Positions 44,883 through 54,245 of a stretch of 64,000 nucleotides of DNA are shown here, in pieces (position 1 is the stretch's first letter; the number at the start of each line of letters is the position of its first letter). The notes under the pieces are model-generated. The model saw nothing but the letters and a program-made list of their open reading frames with translations. It was not told the origin of the DNA and searched no databases. The position numbers were made by a program, and so were the translations under genes. The stretch comes from Arthrobacter sp. MA-N2 (lineage in GTDB: Bacteria; Actinomycetota; Actinomycetes; Actinomycetales; Micrococcaceae): NCBI RefSeq assembly GCF_000517125.1, contig NZ_KI912155.1:2212696-2276695 (forward strand). The letters run 5' to 3'.

Positions 44883-47800
44883 TTCTCAAGGCAGTACACG
44901 TTACCGCCGTCGTCGTCTCGCACGACGGCGGTAACTATCTCCCCAGAACCCTGACGGCCCTGCTGGACCAGACGCGTCCGGTGGATGCCGCCATCGGCAT
45001 TGATACGGGCTCCCGGGACAAGTCTGTAGCCCTGCTGCGACGGGCGTTCGGTGAGGCCAATGTCACCACCACAGGCGAGACGAAAACCGGCTTCGGCGCG
45101 GCAGTTCTGGCTGGCCTGGCCCGTTCGGCTCCTTTGAAGGAGCCGGGGGTCGCGGAATGGATCTGGTTGTTGCACGACGACGCCGCTCCCGCCCCGGATG
45201 CGCTCGCCGAACTGCTTCAGGCAGTCGAGCGGGCTCCCTCGGTCACCGTGGCCGGATGCAAGCAGTTGGCCTGGAATGCGGAACGTAAACTCATCGACGC
45301 CGGCCTTTCCACGAGCCGCTGGGCCGAACGGCTAACGCTCATCGAAGCCGACGAACTCGATCAAGGCCAGTACGACGGGCGCACGGACACTTTTGCGGTG
45401 AATTCCGCGGGCATGCTGATCCGGCGCGACGCTTGGGAGCAGCTGCGCGGATTTGACCCGGCGCTTCCGGGCGTGGGGGATGACATCGATTTCTGCTGGC
45501 GTAACTGGCTCGCGGGCAACAGGGTGGTGGTGGTTCCGGCTGCGCGTATCTTCCATGTGGAGCACCGCCCCCACGCGCTGGGGACACCAGCTGCCGCCCG
45601 CAAAAGCCAGATCCATTTGAGGCTCACGCACGCTTCGCCCTGGAAGGTTCCCCTTCACGCGCTCGGCGCCTTGCTCGGAAGCCTGTTCAGGCTGGTCTTG
45701 AGCATTCTTGTCAAAGAGCCGGGTTACGGGATTTCCCAGCTTGGCGCCACCCTTGCGGCCATCGGCCGCCCTCGGGCGATCTGGCGTGCCAGGCGAAATG
45801 CTGCCCGAACCCGGCGCGTGCGACGATCCATGGTCAAGGGCCTGCAGACTCCGCGGCGCGAGGTGTGGGCTCACCGCCGCTCTCTCGTCGAGGCGATTGG
45901 CGCGGAGGAATTCCAGGAGACCACGGATTCCCTGGCTCCTGAACCGAGCGGCGACGCCGGTGACGATTTCGCGGCCCTCGCAACGAATGAGCGGGGCTGG
46001 ATCGGCACAGGGGCCTTGGCGGCCGCGTTTGCGGCCTTGGCGGCCTCTTTCGTGGGGCTCTTGGGGCTTTTCGGTGCAAGCGTGGTATCGGGCGGCGGCC
46101 TCCTGCCGCTGTCGGCAGCCGGTGATATCTGGCGGTCGGCCTCCAGCTGGTGGATCAGCCTGGGCGCCGGCTTGCCCGGGCACGGGGATCCCTTCGGCTA
46201 CGTTCTGTGGTTTGTGTCAATGTTCGGTGGAGGCGACTCCAATACCGCCATGGTGTGGCTGTTGTTGTTGGCCATGCCACTGTCCGGCCTGGGCGCCTGG
46301 TTTGCCGCGGGCGCAATGACCAGGCTGCGCCGTTACCGCTTCATCGCGGCGCTCATCTGGGCCGGAGCTCCCGCGCTCCAAGTCGCCTTGAACCAAGGAC
46401 GGGTCGGCGCCCTCGTGGCCCACATGGCGATGCCCCTCCTGGTTTTGGCTCTCTTGCGAGCCACTGGATCGGCCCTCGGCCGCGGTGCTGCAATAAGCCA
46501 GAGCCAGCCATCCGGAGCAATCGCAGCCAAGCCGGTGCCTGGCAAGCCGGGCATCAACGGGACGCCCTCGTGGACGGCTGCCGCCGCTGCCGGCCTGGCG
46601 CTGGGTGTCGTGACCGCATCTGCGCCGTCCCTGCTACTCCCTTTTGCCGTCCTTATTATATTTTGCGGTATTGCCTTGGGCCGGCGTGGACGGACCGTTT
46701 GGTGGTCGCTGCTTCCGAGCGCCGCACTGTTCGCTCCTTACGCGCTCTCTGTCTTGGAACGGCCCCGTGCCATGCTTGCAGATCCAGGACTTCCATTGGG
46801 TTTCCAGGCCGCGCCGGTGTGGCAGCAACTGCTGGGACAACCGCTGAAATTCGACCTCGACGGCGGCTTGGCCGGGTTGGCACTTTTTGGCCCCTCCAGC
46901 ATCCCGTGGGCGCTGCTCTTTGCTCTGCTGCTCGGCGCGCCGGTCCTGCTTCTGTCAGTGGTGGCACTGTTTGCGCCTGGCCGGCGCTCACGCATCGCAC
47001 GCTTCCTGTGGGCCGCAGCCTTCGTGTTCCTGGCCTGGGCTTGGCTCGCCGGACATGTGGCAACAGGCGCCAACGGCAACCTTCTGGTGACACCTTTCAC
47101 GGGTCCGGCTGTGTCCGCTGCAGGGTTCGCGGTCCTGGGAGCCGCATTGATCGGAGCCGAAAACCTCTTTCACCTCAGGACCAACGCACAAGATGGCCGT
47201 CAGGTCCGGCGTGTGGCGATGCGTACCGTCTCTGCTGTCACATCCCTCCTCCTGATTGCAGGCCCGCTGGCCAGCATGGGCGTATGGGCCACACAGAATG
47301 CCTTGTCCAACGCAGCTACCGTATCTTCGGCCGGCGGTGCCCTCGGCACACCGCGGCTGGTCCAGCCGGCAGGGCAGGGCACGCTCCCGGCTACAGCCGT
47401 CGATCACGGCCAAGGTCCCGAACAGACGCGCACGCTGGTCATCACGGCCGACGACAACGGTGGCTACACCTCATCGCTGATGCGTGGATCCGGTACCACG
47501 ATGGATTCGCTCTCGACGGTCGCCGCCGCCAGTTCCATTGCGGGATCACCCGGACAGGAACGCCTTGTAGCCGACGACGACGCCACGGCGTCCGTGCGGA
47601 ACGCCGTGGCGACCATTGTTGCCGGGGCCGGCGTGGATCCCCGACCCGGCCTTGAACAACTCGGCGCCGGATACGTCGTCCTGAAGTCCGCCGATTCCGC
47701 TGCCCAGCTGACGGCCAACCGGATAGATTCCGTTCCCGGACTGGTGGCTGTGGGCAAGACGGATTCCGGATGGTTATGGCGGGTCACGCCACTGGACAAG

Positions 47801-48214
47801 GCTGCGGCCGCCGATGCCGGGACGGCTCACCGGGTCAGGGTCGTCGATGCCAAGGGCGCGGTGGTTGCCCTTCTGCCCTCCCTCGGAACGTCTGCCGAGG
47901 GCAACATCCCGGCAGGCGGGGATGGGCGCCTGGTGGTGCTCGCTGAGCGCGCAGATACCGGGTGGAGTGCTTGGTTGGACGGCCGCGCGCTGACTCCAAC
48001 AACGTCTGGATGGGCCCAAGCATTCACCTTGCCGTCCTCGGGCGGCGCGATCGAGATCCGCTACACCACTCCCTGGGAGCCTTGGCTCAGCATTCTGCAG
48101 GCCGTAGTGATTGGATTGACGATCCTGTTGGCCATTCCCATGCCCGCCCGCAGGCCGAAGACCGGCCTGCTGAAGGAACAAAAATCCCTCCGTAAGGAGT
48201 ACAGCAGTGTCTGA
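44879..48214 (+). CDS. Large membrane glycosyltransferase, family 2
   Basis: An approximately 1111-residue protein. The GT2 domain is at residues ~5-230 (VTAVVVSHDGGNYLP, then LLHDDAAPAPDALAELL and VGDDIDFCWRNWLAGN). About twelve hydrophobic segments follow from residue ~340 to 775, then an extracytoplasmic region and a last helix near 1075. No ATG, GTG or TTG lies between the upstream in-frame stop (44849-44851) and GTG 44981, yet the GT2 N-terminus is clearly encoded before 44981. I therefore start at CTG 44879, which overlaps the whiB stop as CTGA and has GAGGAA 8 nt upstream. It probably acts on polyprenyl-linked glycans. Confidence 0.8.
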   Translation: MILKAVHVTAVVVSHDGGNYLPRTLTALLDQTRPVDAAIGIDTGSRDKSVALLRRAFGEANVTTTGETKTGFGAAVLAGLARSAPLKEPGVAEWIWLLHDDAAPAPDALAELLQAVERAPSVTVAGCKQLAWNAERKLIDAGLSTSRWAERLTLIEADELDQGQYDGRTDTFAVNSAGMLIRRDAWEQLRGFDPALPGVGDDIDFCWRNWLAGNRVVVVPAARIFHVEHRPHALGTPAAARKSQIHLRLTHASPWKVPLHALGALLGSLFRLVLSILVKEPGYGISQLGATLAAIGRPRAIWRARRNAARTRRVRRSMVKGLQTPRREVWAHRRSLVEAIGAEEFQETTDSLAPEPSGDAGDDFAALATNERGWIGTGALAAAFAALAASFVGLLGLFGASVVSGGGLLPLSAAGDIWRSASSWWISLGAGLPGHGDPFGYVLWFVSMFGGGDSNTAMVWLLLLAMPLSGLGAWFAAGAMTRLRRYRFIAALIWAGAPALQVALNQGRVGALVAHMAMPLLVLALLRATGSALGRGAAISQSQPSGAIAAKPVPGKPGINGTPSWTAAAAAGLALGVVTASAPSLLLPFAVLIIFCGIALGRRGRTVWWSLLPSAALFAPYALSVLERPRAMLADPGLPLGFQAAPVWQQLLGQPLKFDLDGGLAGLALFGPSSIPWALLFALLLGAPVLLLSVVALFAPGRRSRIARFLWAAAFVFLAWAWLAGHVATGANGNLLVTPFTGPAVSAAGFAVLGAALIGAENLFHLRTNAQDGRQVRRVAMRTVSAVTSLLLIAGPLASMGVWATQNALSNAATVSSAGGALGTPRLVQPAGQGTLPATAVDHGQGPEQTRTLVITADDNGGYTSSLMRGSGTTMDSLSTVAAASSIAGSPGQERLVADDDATASVRNAVATIVAGAGVDPRPGLEQLGAGYVVLKSADSAAQLTANRIDSVPGLVAVGKTDSGWLWRVTPLDKAAAADAGTAHRVRVVDAKGAVVALLPSLGTSAEGNIPAGGDGRLVVLAERADTGWSAWLDGRALTPTTSGWAQAFTLPSSGGAIEIRYTTPWEPWLSILQAVVIGLTILLAIPMPARRPKTGLLKEQKSLRKEYSSV

Positions 48215-49862
48215 CAACCAAGACCCCGAACCCAAGGGACGCGGGGAGTCGAGAAAGCGCGGGCAGCGCAAAGCCGGGAACCGGCAGGGCCGGAAGAGCC
48301 AAGGCATCGTGTTGGGCGTGCTCTCGGCTACGCTGCTGCTTGCGGCCGGGGCGGGCATGGTCTCTGCGGCATCCATAGTGCCCGGGCCTGCGGGAAGCAG
48401 AGCTTTGGACTTGTCCCTCGCTGATGTTCCGGCAGGCAGGGTCACCGCAGTGTGTCCGTCGCAGCCTCGTCTCCCTGAGGGAACCGACGCAGGCACGGAC
48501 ACCCAATTCAGCCCCGTTTCGCGTTCGGCCAAAAGCTTCCTCGATGCCGTTGTACTCAGTGACCCCAGCGGATCCGTTCCGGGAAGCAACCTCGCCTCCT
48601 TGGGTGGTGCCGCCATTGCCGACATTGCCAAGCCTCCTGCCCCCGCCGCGACTCCAGTGCCAGGGCCTCCCGTGCTCAATGCCGGCGTCGTGGCCCAGCG
48701 TCCGGCGGGCGATGTCATGGTGGTTGGTGCCGATCCCATCGGCAGCCAGCGGGCCGCCGTCGCGGGCTTGATGAGCTACACCGCCGGCGACGGGGATCTC
48801 CGCGGCCTCGCGGCGGCACCTTGCCAGCAGCCGGGCAACGATGCTTGGCTCGTGGGTGCCAGCACGGCGTTGGGCCGGACCGCGATCTTGAACATCAGCA
48901 ACGCCTCGGGCACGCCGGCAACTGTCAATCTGGAGCTCTACGGTTCCCGTGGCCAGGTCCAAGCCTCGGGCAGCCGTGGCTTGTTGGTAGGGCCAGGCAC
49001 CACCCGGTCCATTAATTTGGCCGGATTGGTCACGAATGAGAGCCAGCTTTCAGTGCACCTGCGCAGCAGCGGCGGGCCGGTTGCAGCAAGCATCCAGCAA
49101 AGCGTTCTCCGCGGATTGACAGCCGGTGGCGTCGAGCTCATTACCCCCGGTGTTGCCGCCGCTGATGCCCAGGTCATGACCGGAGTGGACATCCAGGATC
49201 CCGCCGCCGCGAAGTCACTCGGGGACAAAGCAGGTTTTTCCGACGCCGTTCCGGCGCTGCAGATTGTGGTCCCCGGTCCCGTCGACGCCGTGGTGGATGT
49301 GCGTTTGTTCGGACCGAACGGCCAGCGCGCTTTGCCCGGCGGCGGAGCTGTGACTGCCAAAGCGGGCGCGGTCACCCAAGTCCCTCTTACGGGGGTCCCA
49401 GCCGGCATGTACACCGTCAGCGCCACCTCGGATGCGTCCTTCGCAGCGTCCACCCGCGTGACACGGGGACTCAAGGCTGAGGATCCCGTTGACTTTGCCT
49501 GGTCTCCGGCAGCGGTCCGTTTGGGCAGCCAGCATGTGATGGCCGTGCCTCAAGGCGGCACCCGGTCCCTGAGCTTCGGTGTTCCGGCGGGGCGCGCTAC
49601 CGTTAGCTACACACCGGTCACTTCGGACGGCAAGGTCCATAAAACGGAAACTGTGGAGATTGCCGGGGGGACCACCTCGGTCATTGGGATTCCGGACAAG
49701 TCCGACGGCGCCGCGGTCTCCGGCTATATCGTGTCGGCGGCAGGGGACGCGGCCTACGGCGCGCTCGTCCTCGGCCAGGCCGATCAAAACGGGGTCTCGG
49801 TGCTGGCCATCCAAGATGGCGCGGCCGGTCACGAAAAAGTACAGGTCACCCTGGGCTACTGA
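48207..49862 (+). CDS. DUF5719 family secreted/membrane protein
   Basis: A 551-residue protein. After a basic 30-residue N-terminus comes a signal anchor (VLGVLSATLLLAAGAGMVSAA, residues ~34-54), then a long extracytoplasmic beta-rich, Ala/Gly/Val-rich region without recognisable catalytic residues. It overlaps the glycosyltransferase stop by 8 nt and is surely its partner; the pair is conserved next to whiB in actinobacteria. Function unknown; a role in surface glycan export is inferred. Confidence 0.82.
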   Translation: MSDNQDPEPKGRGESRKRGQRKAGNRQGRKSQGIVLGVLSATLLLAAGAGMVSAASIVPGPAGSRALDLSLADVPAGRVTAVCPSQPRLPEGTDAGTDTQFSPVSRSAKSFLDAVVLSDPSGSVPGSNLASLGGAAIADIAKPPAPAATPVPGPPVLNAGVVAQRPAGDVMVVGADPIGSQRAAVAGLMSYTAGDGDLRGLAAAPCQQPGNDAWLVGASTALGRTAILNISNASGTPATVNLELYGSRGQVQASGSRGLLVGPGTTRSINLAGLVTNESQLSVHLRSSGGPVAASIQQSVLRGLTAGGVELITPGVAAADAQVMTGVDIQDPAAAKSLGDKAGFSDAVPALQIVVPGPVDAVVDVRLFGPNGQRALPGGGAVTAKAGAVTQVPLTGVPAGMYTVSATSDASFAASTRVTRGLKAEDPVDFAWSPAAVRLGSQHVMAVPQGGTRSLSFGVPAGRATVSYTPVTSDGKVHKTETVEIAGGTTSVIGIPDKSDGAAVSGYIVSAAGDAAYGALVLGQADQNGVSVLAIQDGAAGHEKVQVTLGY

Positions 49863-50374
49863 TAACGACGGCGGTACACCGGGTCCAGCGTCTCCGGCGG
49901 CACGCCGAGCATTTCGGCGGTGTACTCGACGACGACGTCGTGCACCAGGTCTTGGAGGTCCTCGCGGCCCCCGGTGGTGTGCTCGACGACGCGCCGGTAG
50001 ATGGTAATGACGGGTCCTGCGCCATAGCCTGCCGGAGTGTACGAGCCGAGCGGCGCCGCGGTGCCCTCAGCCACCAACTGCTCAAGGTTTGGCGGGATCT
50101 CGTCGACGGCGAACGAAACGCCGTCGAGCCGTTTGCCCCACATATCCTGCAGGCGTTCCGCAGAATCCAACACGAGGTCGTCGAACCGTTCCGCGCGCGT
50201 CCGGTAACCGGGGACGTTGGGAAGCATGATTTCACCACGCAACCCCCGCCCGTGGCGGTTTCTGCGGCGCTCCCTGAAGCCGCGTGCGGACGTGGCCGCG
50301 CTAGTGGTTTCCTGACTGTCCGCGGTGTCGGACAAATGGACTGTGAAGCCCGGGACGTGGTGCTGTGACTGCAT
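49856..50374 (-). CDS. Metallopeptidase-like (zincin) family protein with degenerate motif
   Basis: A 172-residue protein of the small actinobacterial zincin-like (DUF1025-type) family. Where metallopeptidases have HExxH, it has His145-Asp-Val-Val-Val-Glu150 (LVHDVVVEYTAEML), so only one motif His remains and catalysis is doubtful. The basic N-terminus is variable. TAAAGT (50386-50381) lies 6 nt before ATG 50374, so it is leaderless. It converges on DUF5719 with a 7-nt overlap. Confidence 0.8.
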   Translation of the reverse strand: MQSQHHVPGFTVHLSDTADSQETTSAATSARGFRERRRNRHGRGLRGEIMLPNVPGYRTRAERFDDLVLDSAERLQDMWGKRLDGVSFAVDEIPPNLEQLVAEGTAAPLGSYTPAGYGAGPVITIYRRVVEHTTGGREDLQDLVHDVVVEYTAEMLGVPPETLDPVYRRRYQ

Positions 50375-50471
50375 ATATCGACTTTAGACCCGTGATTCGG
50401 CCAACGCGACATAATGCTTGCCGAGAGGCAATGCACCGCGCCGCGGCGAAGAGCGGCTAATCTGGGATGTT

Positions 50472-50846
50472 GTGGGTGCAATTCGTCAGTGTTCCAGGTC
50501 CGCCTGCCGCCAATCCGCGGTGGCTACTTTGACGTACGTGTACGCCGAGTCCACGGCAGTGCTAGGTCCGTTGGCCACTTATGCCGAGCCTCACTCCTAT
50601 GATCTGTGCGCGCAGCATGCGGAGTCGCTGACGGTGCCGAGGGGCTGGGAAGTCATGCGGCTCGCCATGCCGTCCTCGCCGCCGCAGCCCGGACCTGACG
50701 ATCTCCTTGCTCTGGCCAACGCTGTGCGCGAAGCCGCATCGGCGCCTGCGGCGCCCGAGCACCGTACGCTCCGCACCCCCTTTGACGGGCCAAGCCCCGT
50801 GGAAGGAACCAGGCGTCACCTGCGCATCCTGCGTGATCCATCCTGA
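50472..50846 (+). CDS. DUF3499 family protein
   Basis: A 124-residue protein. The conserved N-terminus (IRQCSRSACRQSAVATLTYV, then STAVLGPLATYAEPHSYDLC) holds cysteines in CSRSAC and DLCAQHAE, which together could form a zinc site (inference). The C-terminal half is Pro/Ala-rich. GTG 50472 gives the usual family start; TAATCT at 50458-50463 lies 8 nt upstream. It diverges from the zincin gene and lies upstream of the Trm112-like and ahcY genes. Confidence 0.83.
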   Translation: MGAIRQCSRSACRQSAVATLTYVYAESTAVLGPLATYAEPHSYDLCAQHAESLTVPRGWEVMRLAMPSSPPQPGPDDLLALANAVREAASAPAAPEHRTLRTPFDGPSPVEGTRRHLRILRDPS

Positions 50847-51008
50847 CCCTTCCTGACAGCCTGGACCACCGGGAATCACGGCGGCTGACCCCATGTGTCG
50901 CCGTCCGACTCTTGTGACAAGGTTCCCAGCGCCGCCGGGTTGTACTCTGGAAGCTGCATATCAGTCCAAAGCGGCGCCCGTGATGGTGCCATCCAGGGAG
51001 CTCCAACC

Positions 51009-51212
51009 ATGCCAAAGGTCAGTCCTGAATTGTTGTCCATCCTGCGTTGCCCGGTGACCGGGTCTCCGCTGGAGCAGGACGGCGAGGAACTTGTCTCGAC
51101 GGCGGCGGCCGCCTCGGGTGAAAAGCTCCGTTACGCCATCCAGGACGGAATCCCCTTGCTCCTGCCGCCTGAACTGCGGGCCGCCGTCAACGCTCCTGAC
51201 CAGCACGCCTGA
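51009..51212 (+). CDS. Trm112-like small protein
   Basis: A 67-residue protein matching the Trm112/YcaR fold (SPELLSILRCPVTGSPLEQD, then LRYAIQDGIPLLLPPE). The zinc site is reduced: the usual CPxC has become CPVTG, so one of the ligands is missing. Related proteins act as partners or stabilisers of methyltransferases. GGGAG lies 7 nt before ATG 51009. It is 42 nt upstream of ahcY and probably co-transcribed. Confidence 0.82.
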   Translation: MPKVSPELLSILRCPVTGSPLEQDGEELVSTAAAASGEKLRYAIQDGIPLLLPPELRAAVNAPDQHA

Positions 51213-51254
51213 GCCCTCACTGACCTCAACCATTCGGTATTTCTAAGGATTTCC

Positions 51255-52736
51255 ATGACTTTCGACTACAAGGTTGCCGACATCTCCCTGGCTGAAGCCG
51301 GGCGGCACCAGATCCGCCTGGCCGAGCATGAAATGCCGGGCCTCATGTCGCTACGCGCCGAGTTCGGTCCGAGCCAGCCGCTCAAGGGTGCACGCATTGC
51401 CGGGTCTCTGCACATGACGGTGCAGACCGCGGTGCTTATTGAGACGCTGACGGCGCTCGGCGCAGAGGTCCGGTGGGCCTCCTGCAACATCTTCTCCACA
51501 CAGGACGAGGCCGCTGCCGCCGTCGTGGTCGGCAAGGGAACTGCCGAGGATCCCCAAGGTGTTCCGGTGTTCGCCTGGAAGGGCGAGACTCTTGAGGAAT
51601 ACTGGTGGACGGCCGAGCAGATCCTCAGCTGGCCGGGCGCGGACGCCAACCCGGAGTTGGGCCCCAACATGATCCTCGACGACGGCGGCGACGCGACGCT
51701 GTTGGTCCACCGGGGTGTCGAGTTCGAAGCCGCAGGTGCCGTGCCAGTCGCCACGGAAGACGACCCCGAAGAGTATGCCTTTGTCCTGGATGTCCTGCGC
51801 AAGAGCCTTGCCGCGGACCCGAAGAAGTGGACGCGCATCGCCGCCGGCATTCGCGGGGTGAGCGAGGAAACCACTACAGGCGTGCATCGCCTCTACCAAC
51901 TCGCCGAACAAGGCAAGCTTCTCTTCCCGGCCATTAACGTCAACGACTCGGTGACCAAGAGCAAATTCGACAACAAGTACGGCATCCGCCATTCGCTTCC
52001 GGACGGCATCAACCGGGCCACGGACGTCCTCATGGGCGGCAAAGTGGCCGTAGTCTGCGGTTACGGCGATGTCGGCAAGGGCGCCGCGGAGGCGCTCCGC
52101 GGCCAGGGTTCGCGTGTGATCGTGACGGAAATCGACCCCATTTGCGCACTGCAGGCAGCCATGGACGGCTACCAGGTGGCCAAGTTGGACTCGGTAGTGG
52201 AACAAGGCGACATCTTCATCACCACCACAGGCAACAAGGACGTCATCATGGCCTCCGATATGCTGCGGATGAAGAACAAAGCGATCGTGGGCAACATCGG
52301 CCACTTCGACAATGAGATTGACATGGCCGGACTGGCAAAGGTCCCCGGCGTCCAAAGGGTCGACATCAAGCCTCAGGTGCACGAGTGGGTGTTCGCTGCA
52401 GCCGATGGCCGCGACGAGCGGTCGATCATTGTGCTTTCCGAGGGCCGCCTCTTGAACCTGGGCAACGCGACCGGGCACCCCTCGTTCGTCATGAGCAACT
52501 CCTTCGCCAACCAGACGATCGCGCAGATCGAGCTATGGACCAAGAAGGACCAATCCGAGGCCGAGCGTGAATACTCGAACCAGGTCTACGTCCTGCCCAA
52601 GATCCTCGATGAGAAGGTTGCGCGCTTGCACTTGGATGCACTGGGCGTGGAATTGACCGAGCTCAGCAAGTCACAGGCCGAATACCTGGATCTTGATGTT
52701 GCCGGGCCGTACAAGCCGGAGCACTACCGGTACTGA
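51255..52736 (+). CDS. ahcY: Adenosylhomocysteinase
   Basis: A 493-residue NAD-dependent enzyme hydrolysing S-adenosylhomocysteine to adenosine and homocysteine, removing the inhibitor of methyltransferases. The NAD site is [33 protein letters not shown] holds the catalytic Lys/Asp, and the C-terminal YKPEHYRY is diagnostic. Length includes the approximately 40-residue insert of mycobacterial-type enzymes. AAGGA lies 6 nt before ATG 51255. No SAH riboswitch is visible in the 42-nt leader. Confidence 0.96.
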   Translation: MTFDYKVADISLAEAGRHQIRLAEHEMPGLMSLRAEFGPSQPLKGARIAGSLHMTVQTAVLIETLTALGAEVRWASCNIFSTQDEAAAAVVVGKGTAEDPQGVPVFAWKGETLEEYWWTAEQILSWPGADANPELGPNMILDDGGDATLLVHRGVEFEAAGAVPVATEDDPEEYAFVLDVLRKSLAADPKKWTRIAAGIRGVSEETTTGVHRLYQLAEQGKLLFPAINVNDSVTKSKFDNKYGIRHSLPDGINRATDVLMGGKVAVVCGYGDVGKGAAEALRGQGSRVIVTEIDPICALQAAMDGYQVAKLDSVVEQGDIFITTTGNKDVIMASDMLRMKNKAIVGNIGHFDNEIDMAGLAKVPGVQRVDIKPQVHEWVFAAADGRDERSIIVLSEGRLLNLGNATGHPSFVMSNSFANQTIAQIELWTKKDQSEAEREYSNQVYVLPKILDEKVARLHLDALGVELTELSKSQAEYLDLDVAGPYKPEHYRY

Positions 52737-52743
52737 GAACATC

Positions 52744-52776
52744 GGCTGGGAACATGCGGGAAGGCAGTTCCCAGCC
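52744..52776 (+). terminator. Terminator hairpin after ahcY
   Basis: GGCTGGGAAC (52744-52753) and GTTCCCAGCC (52767-52776) pair perfectly over 10 bp, 7 nt after the stop. No T-run follows. Confidence 0.6.
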
Positions 52777-52855
52777 AATGTCAAGCCACGCCCCTTAAGA
52801 TGCGGCTGTGGGGCGTGAGTTTTTTGGGGGACGTGAGTTTTTGGAGAAATCAAAC

Positions 52856-54151
52856 ATGGGTCTTTATCCTGACGGCGAGCATGCAGACGCCACGGAAAGC
52901 GAGGGCGCGGTGCACACTATTGTCACCGCCGATGCGAAGCGAAGCAGGTTCCGGAAAGCGGCCTGGATCGTAGTGGTCTGCCTCGTTGCTGCGCTGAGCG
53001 GCACGTTCGCTGCCGTGGCCCCGCATGCGGCCAGTGCAGCGATCGAGTCCGAGGGATCATCCGGTGAGCGTAGCGAAGCGGCTGCCGTGCTGCCGGTCGT
53101 GAAGCCGGCCACCGTGGTTGCTTCGCCCGCGAGCGGGGCCAAACAAGTAAATCCCGCTGCGCCTGTCACGATCGCCGTCAAGGACGGAACGCTGGACAGG
53201 GTCTCCTTGACGAGTACCCAAGGAAAGACGGTCGACGGCGCGTTGACTCCGGACGGCCTCAGCTGGGCCGCGTCAACGCCCCTCGAGTTCAACTCCTCCT
53301 ACACGTTCAACTACACGGTGACAGACGCTGCCGGCCGTGCAACGTCGAAGACCGGTTCTTTCGCGACGGTTTCCACGCAGAACGAAGCGGACGCCGCCAT
53401 GTACCCGCTGGACGGCTCCAAAGTAGGCGTGGCGCAGCCGCTCCAGCTCACGTTCAGCGAACCAGTGGTCAACAAGGCCGCTGTGGAGAAGGCCATCAAG
53501 GTCACGTCCACGTCGGGCCAAGTGGGGGCCTTCCACTGGTTCAGCGACACCATGGTGCGCTACCGTCCGGAGAACTTCTGGGCAGCGAACACCACCGTGA
53601 CGGTGGACCTCAAGCTTTTCGGGGTGGACTTCGGCAACGGCCAGATCGGCAACTTCAATAAGACGAACACCTTCAAGATCGGTGATAAGAAGGTGGCGGT
53701 GGCCGATGCAGTCGCCCATACGTTCACGGTCAGTGTCAACGACCAACAAGTGGGCGAGTGGCCGGACACCATGGGCGACACCAGGTTCCCTTCCGCACGC
53801 GGCTACTTGGTGCTGATGGAGAAGTACCGGGTGGAACATATGGATGCCTCCACCATTGGCCTCAAGCCAGGGGATCCGGCCTACTACGGACAGCTTGACG
53901 TCAACTACGCCACGCGCCTGACACCCAGCGGTGAGTTTATTCACCAGGCAACGGACTCCGCCTTGCCGTACATCGGCGTCACGAACCTTTCCCATGGTTG
54001 CGTTGGATTGGGACCGGACGGGGCGAAATGGGTGTTCGACAACATGACAACCGGAGACGTCGTCCAAGTCGTCAATACCCAGGGTGACTATGCCAATTTC
54101 GACGACGGATTCGGCGACTGGAACATTCCCTGGGCGCAGTACGCCAACTGA
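52856..54151 (+). CDS. L,D-transpeptidase (YkuD) with Ig-like domains, copy 1
   Basis: A 431-residue envelope enzyme forming 3-3 peptidoglycan cross-links. A signal anchor is at residues ~36-62. Two Ig-like beta domains follow (VTIAVKDGTLDRVSL and PLQLTFSEPVVNKAAVE). The YkuD domain ends with the catalytic Cys near residue 382 in LSHGCVGLGP, with the upstream His in FIHQATDSALPYIG. The usual SHGCxR has Gly instead of Arg. ATG 52856 follows GGAGAA; a duplicated CGTGAGTTTTT motif lies in the leader. It is paralogous to the next gene. Confidence 0.9.
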   Translation: MGLYPDGEHADATESEGAVHTIVTADAKRSRFRKAAWIVVVCLVAALSGTFAAVAPHAASAAIESEGSSGERSEAAAVLPVVKPATVVASPASGAKQVNPAAPVTIAVKDGTLDRVSLTSTQGKTVDGALTPDGLSWAASTPLEFNSSYTFNYTVTDAAGRATSKTGSFATVSTQNEADAAMYPLDGSKVGVAQPLQLTFSEPVVNKAAVEKAIKVTSTSGQVGAFHWFSDTMVRYRPENFWAANTTVTVDLKLFGVDFGNGQIGNFNKTNTFKIGDKKVAVADAVAHTFTVSVNDQQVGEWPDTMGDTRFPSARGYLVLMEKYRVEHMDASTIGLKPGDPAYYGQLDVNYATRLTPSGEFIHQATDSALPYIGVTNLSHGCVGLGPDGAKWVFDNMTTGDVVQVVNTQGDYANFDDGFGDWNIPWAQYAN

Positions 54152-54188
54152 TAGGCCGCCGCTGCCCGGGACGCATCAGTACCTCGGG

Positions 54189-54194
54189 TAGAAT
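54189..54194 (+). promoter_or_regulatory. -10 element upstream of the second L,D-transpeptidase
   Basis: TAGAAT lies 51 nt before ATG 54246, 37 nt after the first copy's stop. It suggests the second copy has its own promoter and a leader of about 45 nt. Confidence 0.45.
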
Positions 54195-54245
54195 TGGTGG
54201 CTAGTCTTGGGGGAGGCGGTCTGCTGGGGGATGTGGAGTTGCACT

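Noticed and set aside
44983..48214. Frameshift or truncation of the glycosyltransferase gene
   Set aside because: The frame is continuous through the GT2 N-terminus; only a canonical start codon is missing, which a CTG start explains better.
51213..51254. SAH riboswitch before ahcY
   Set aside because: The gap is only 42 nt and shows no suitable fold; the upstream Trm112-like gene probably shares the transcript.
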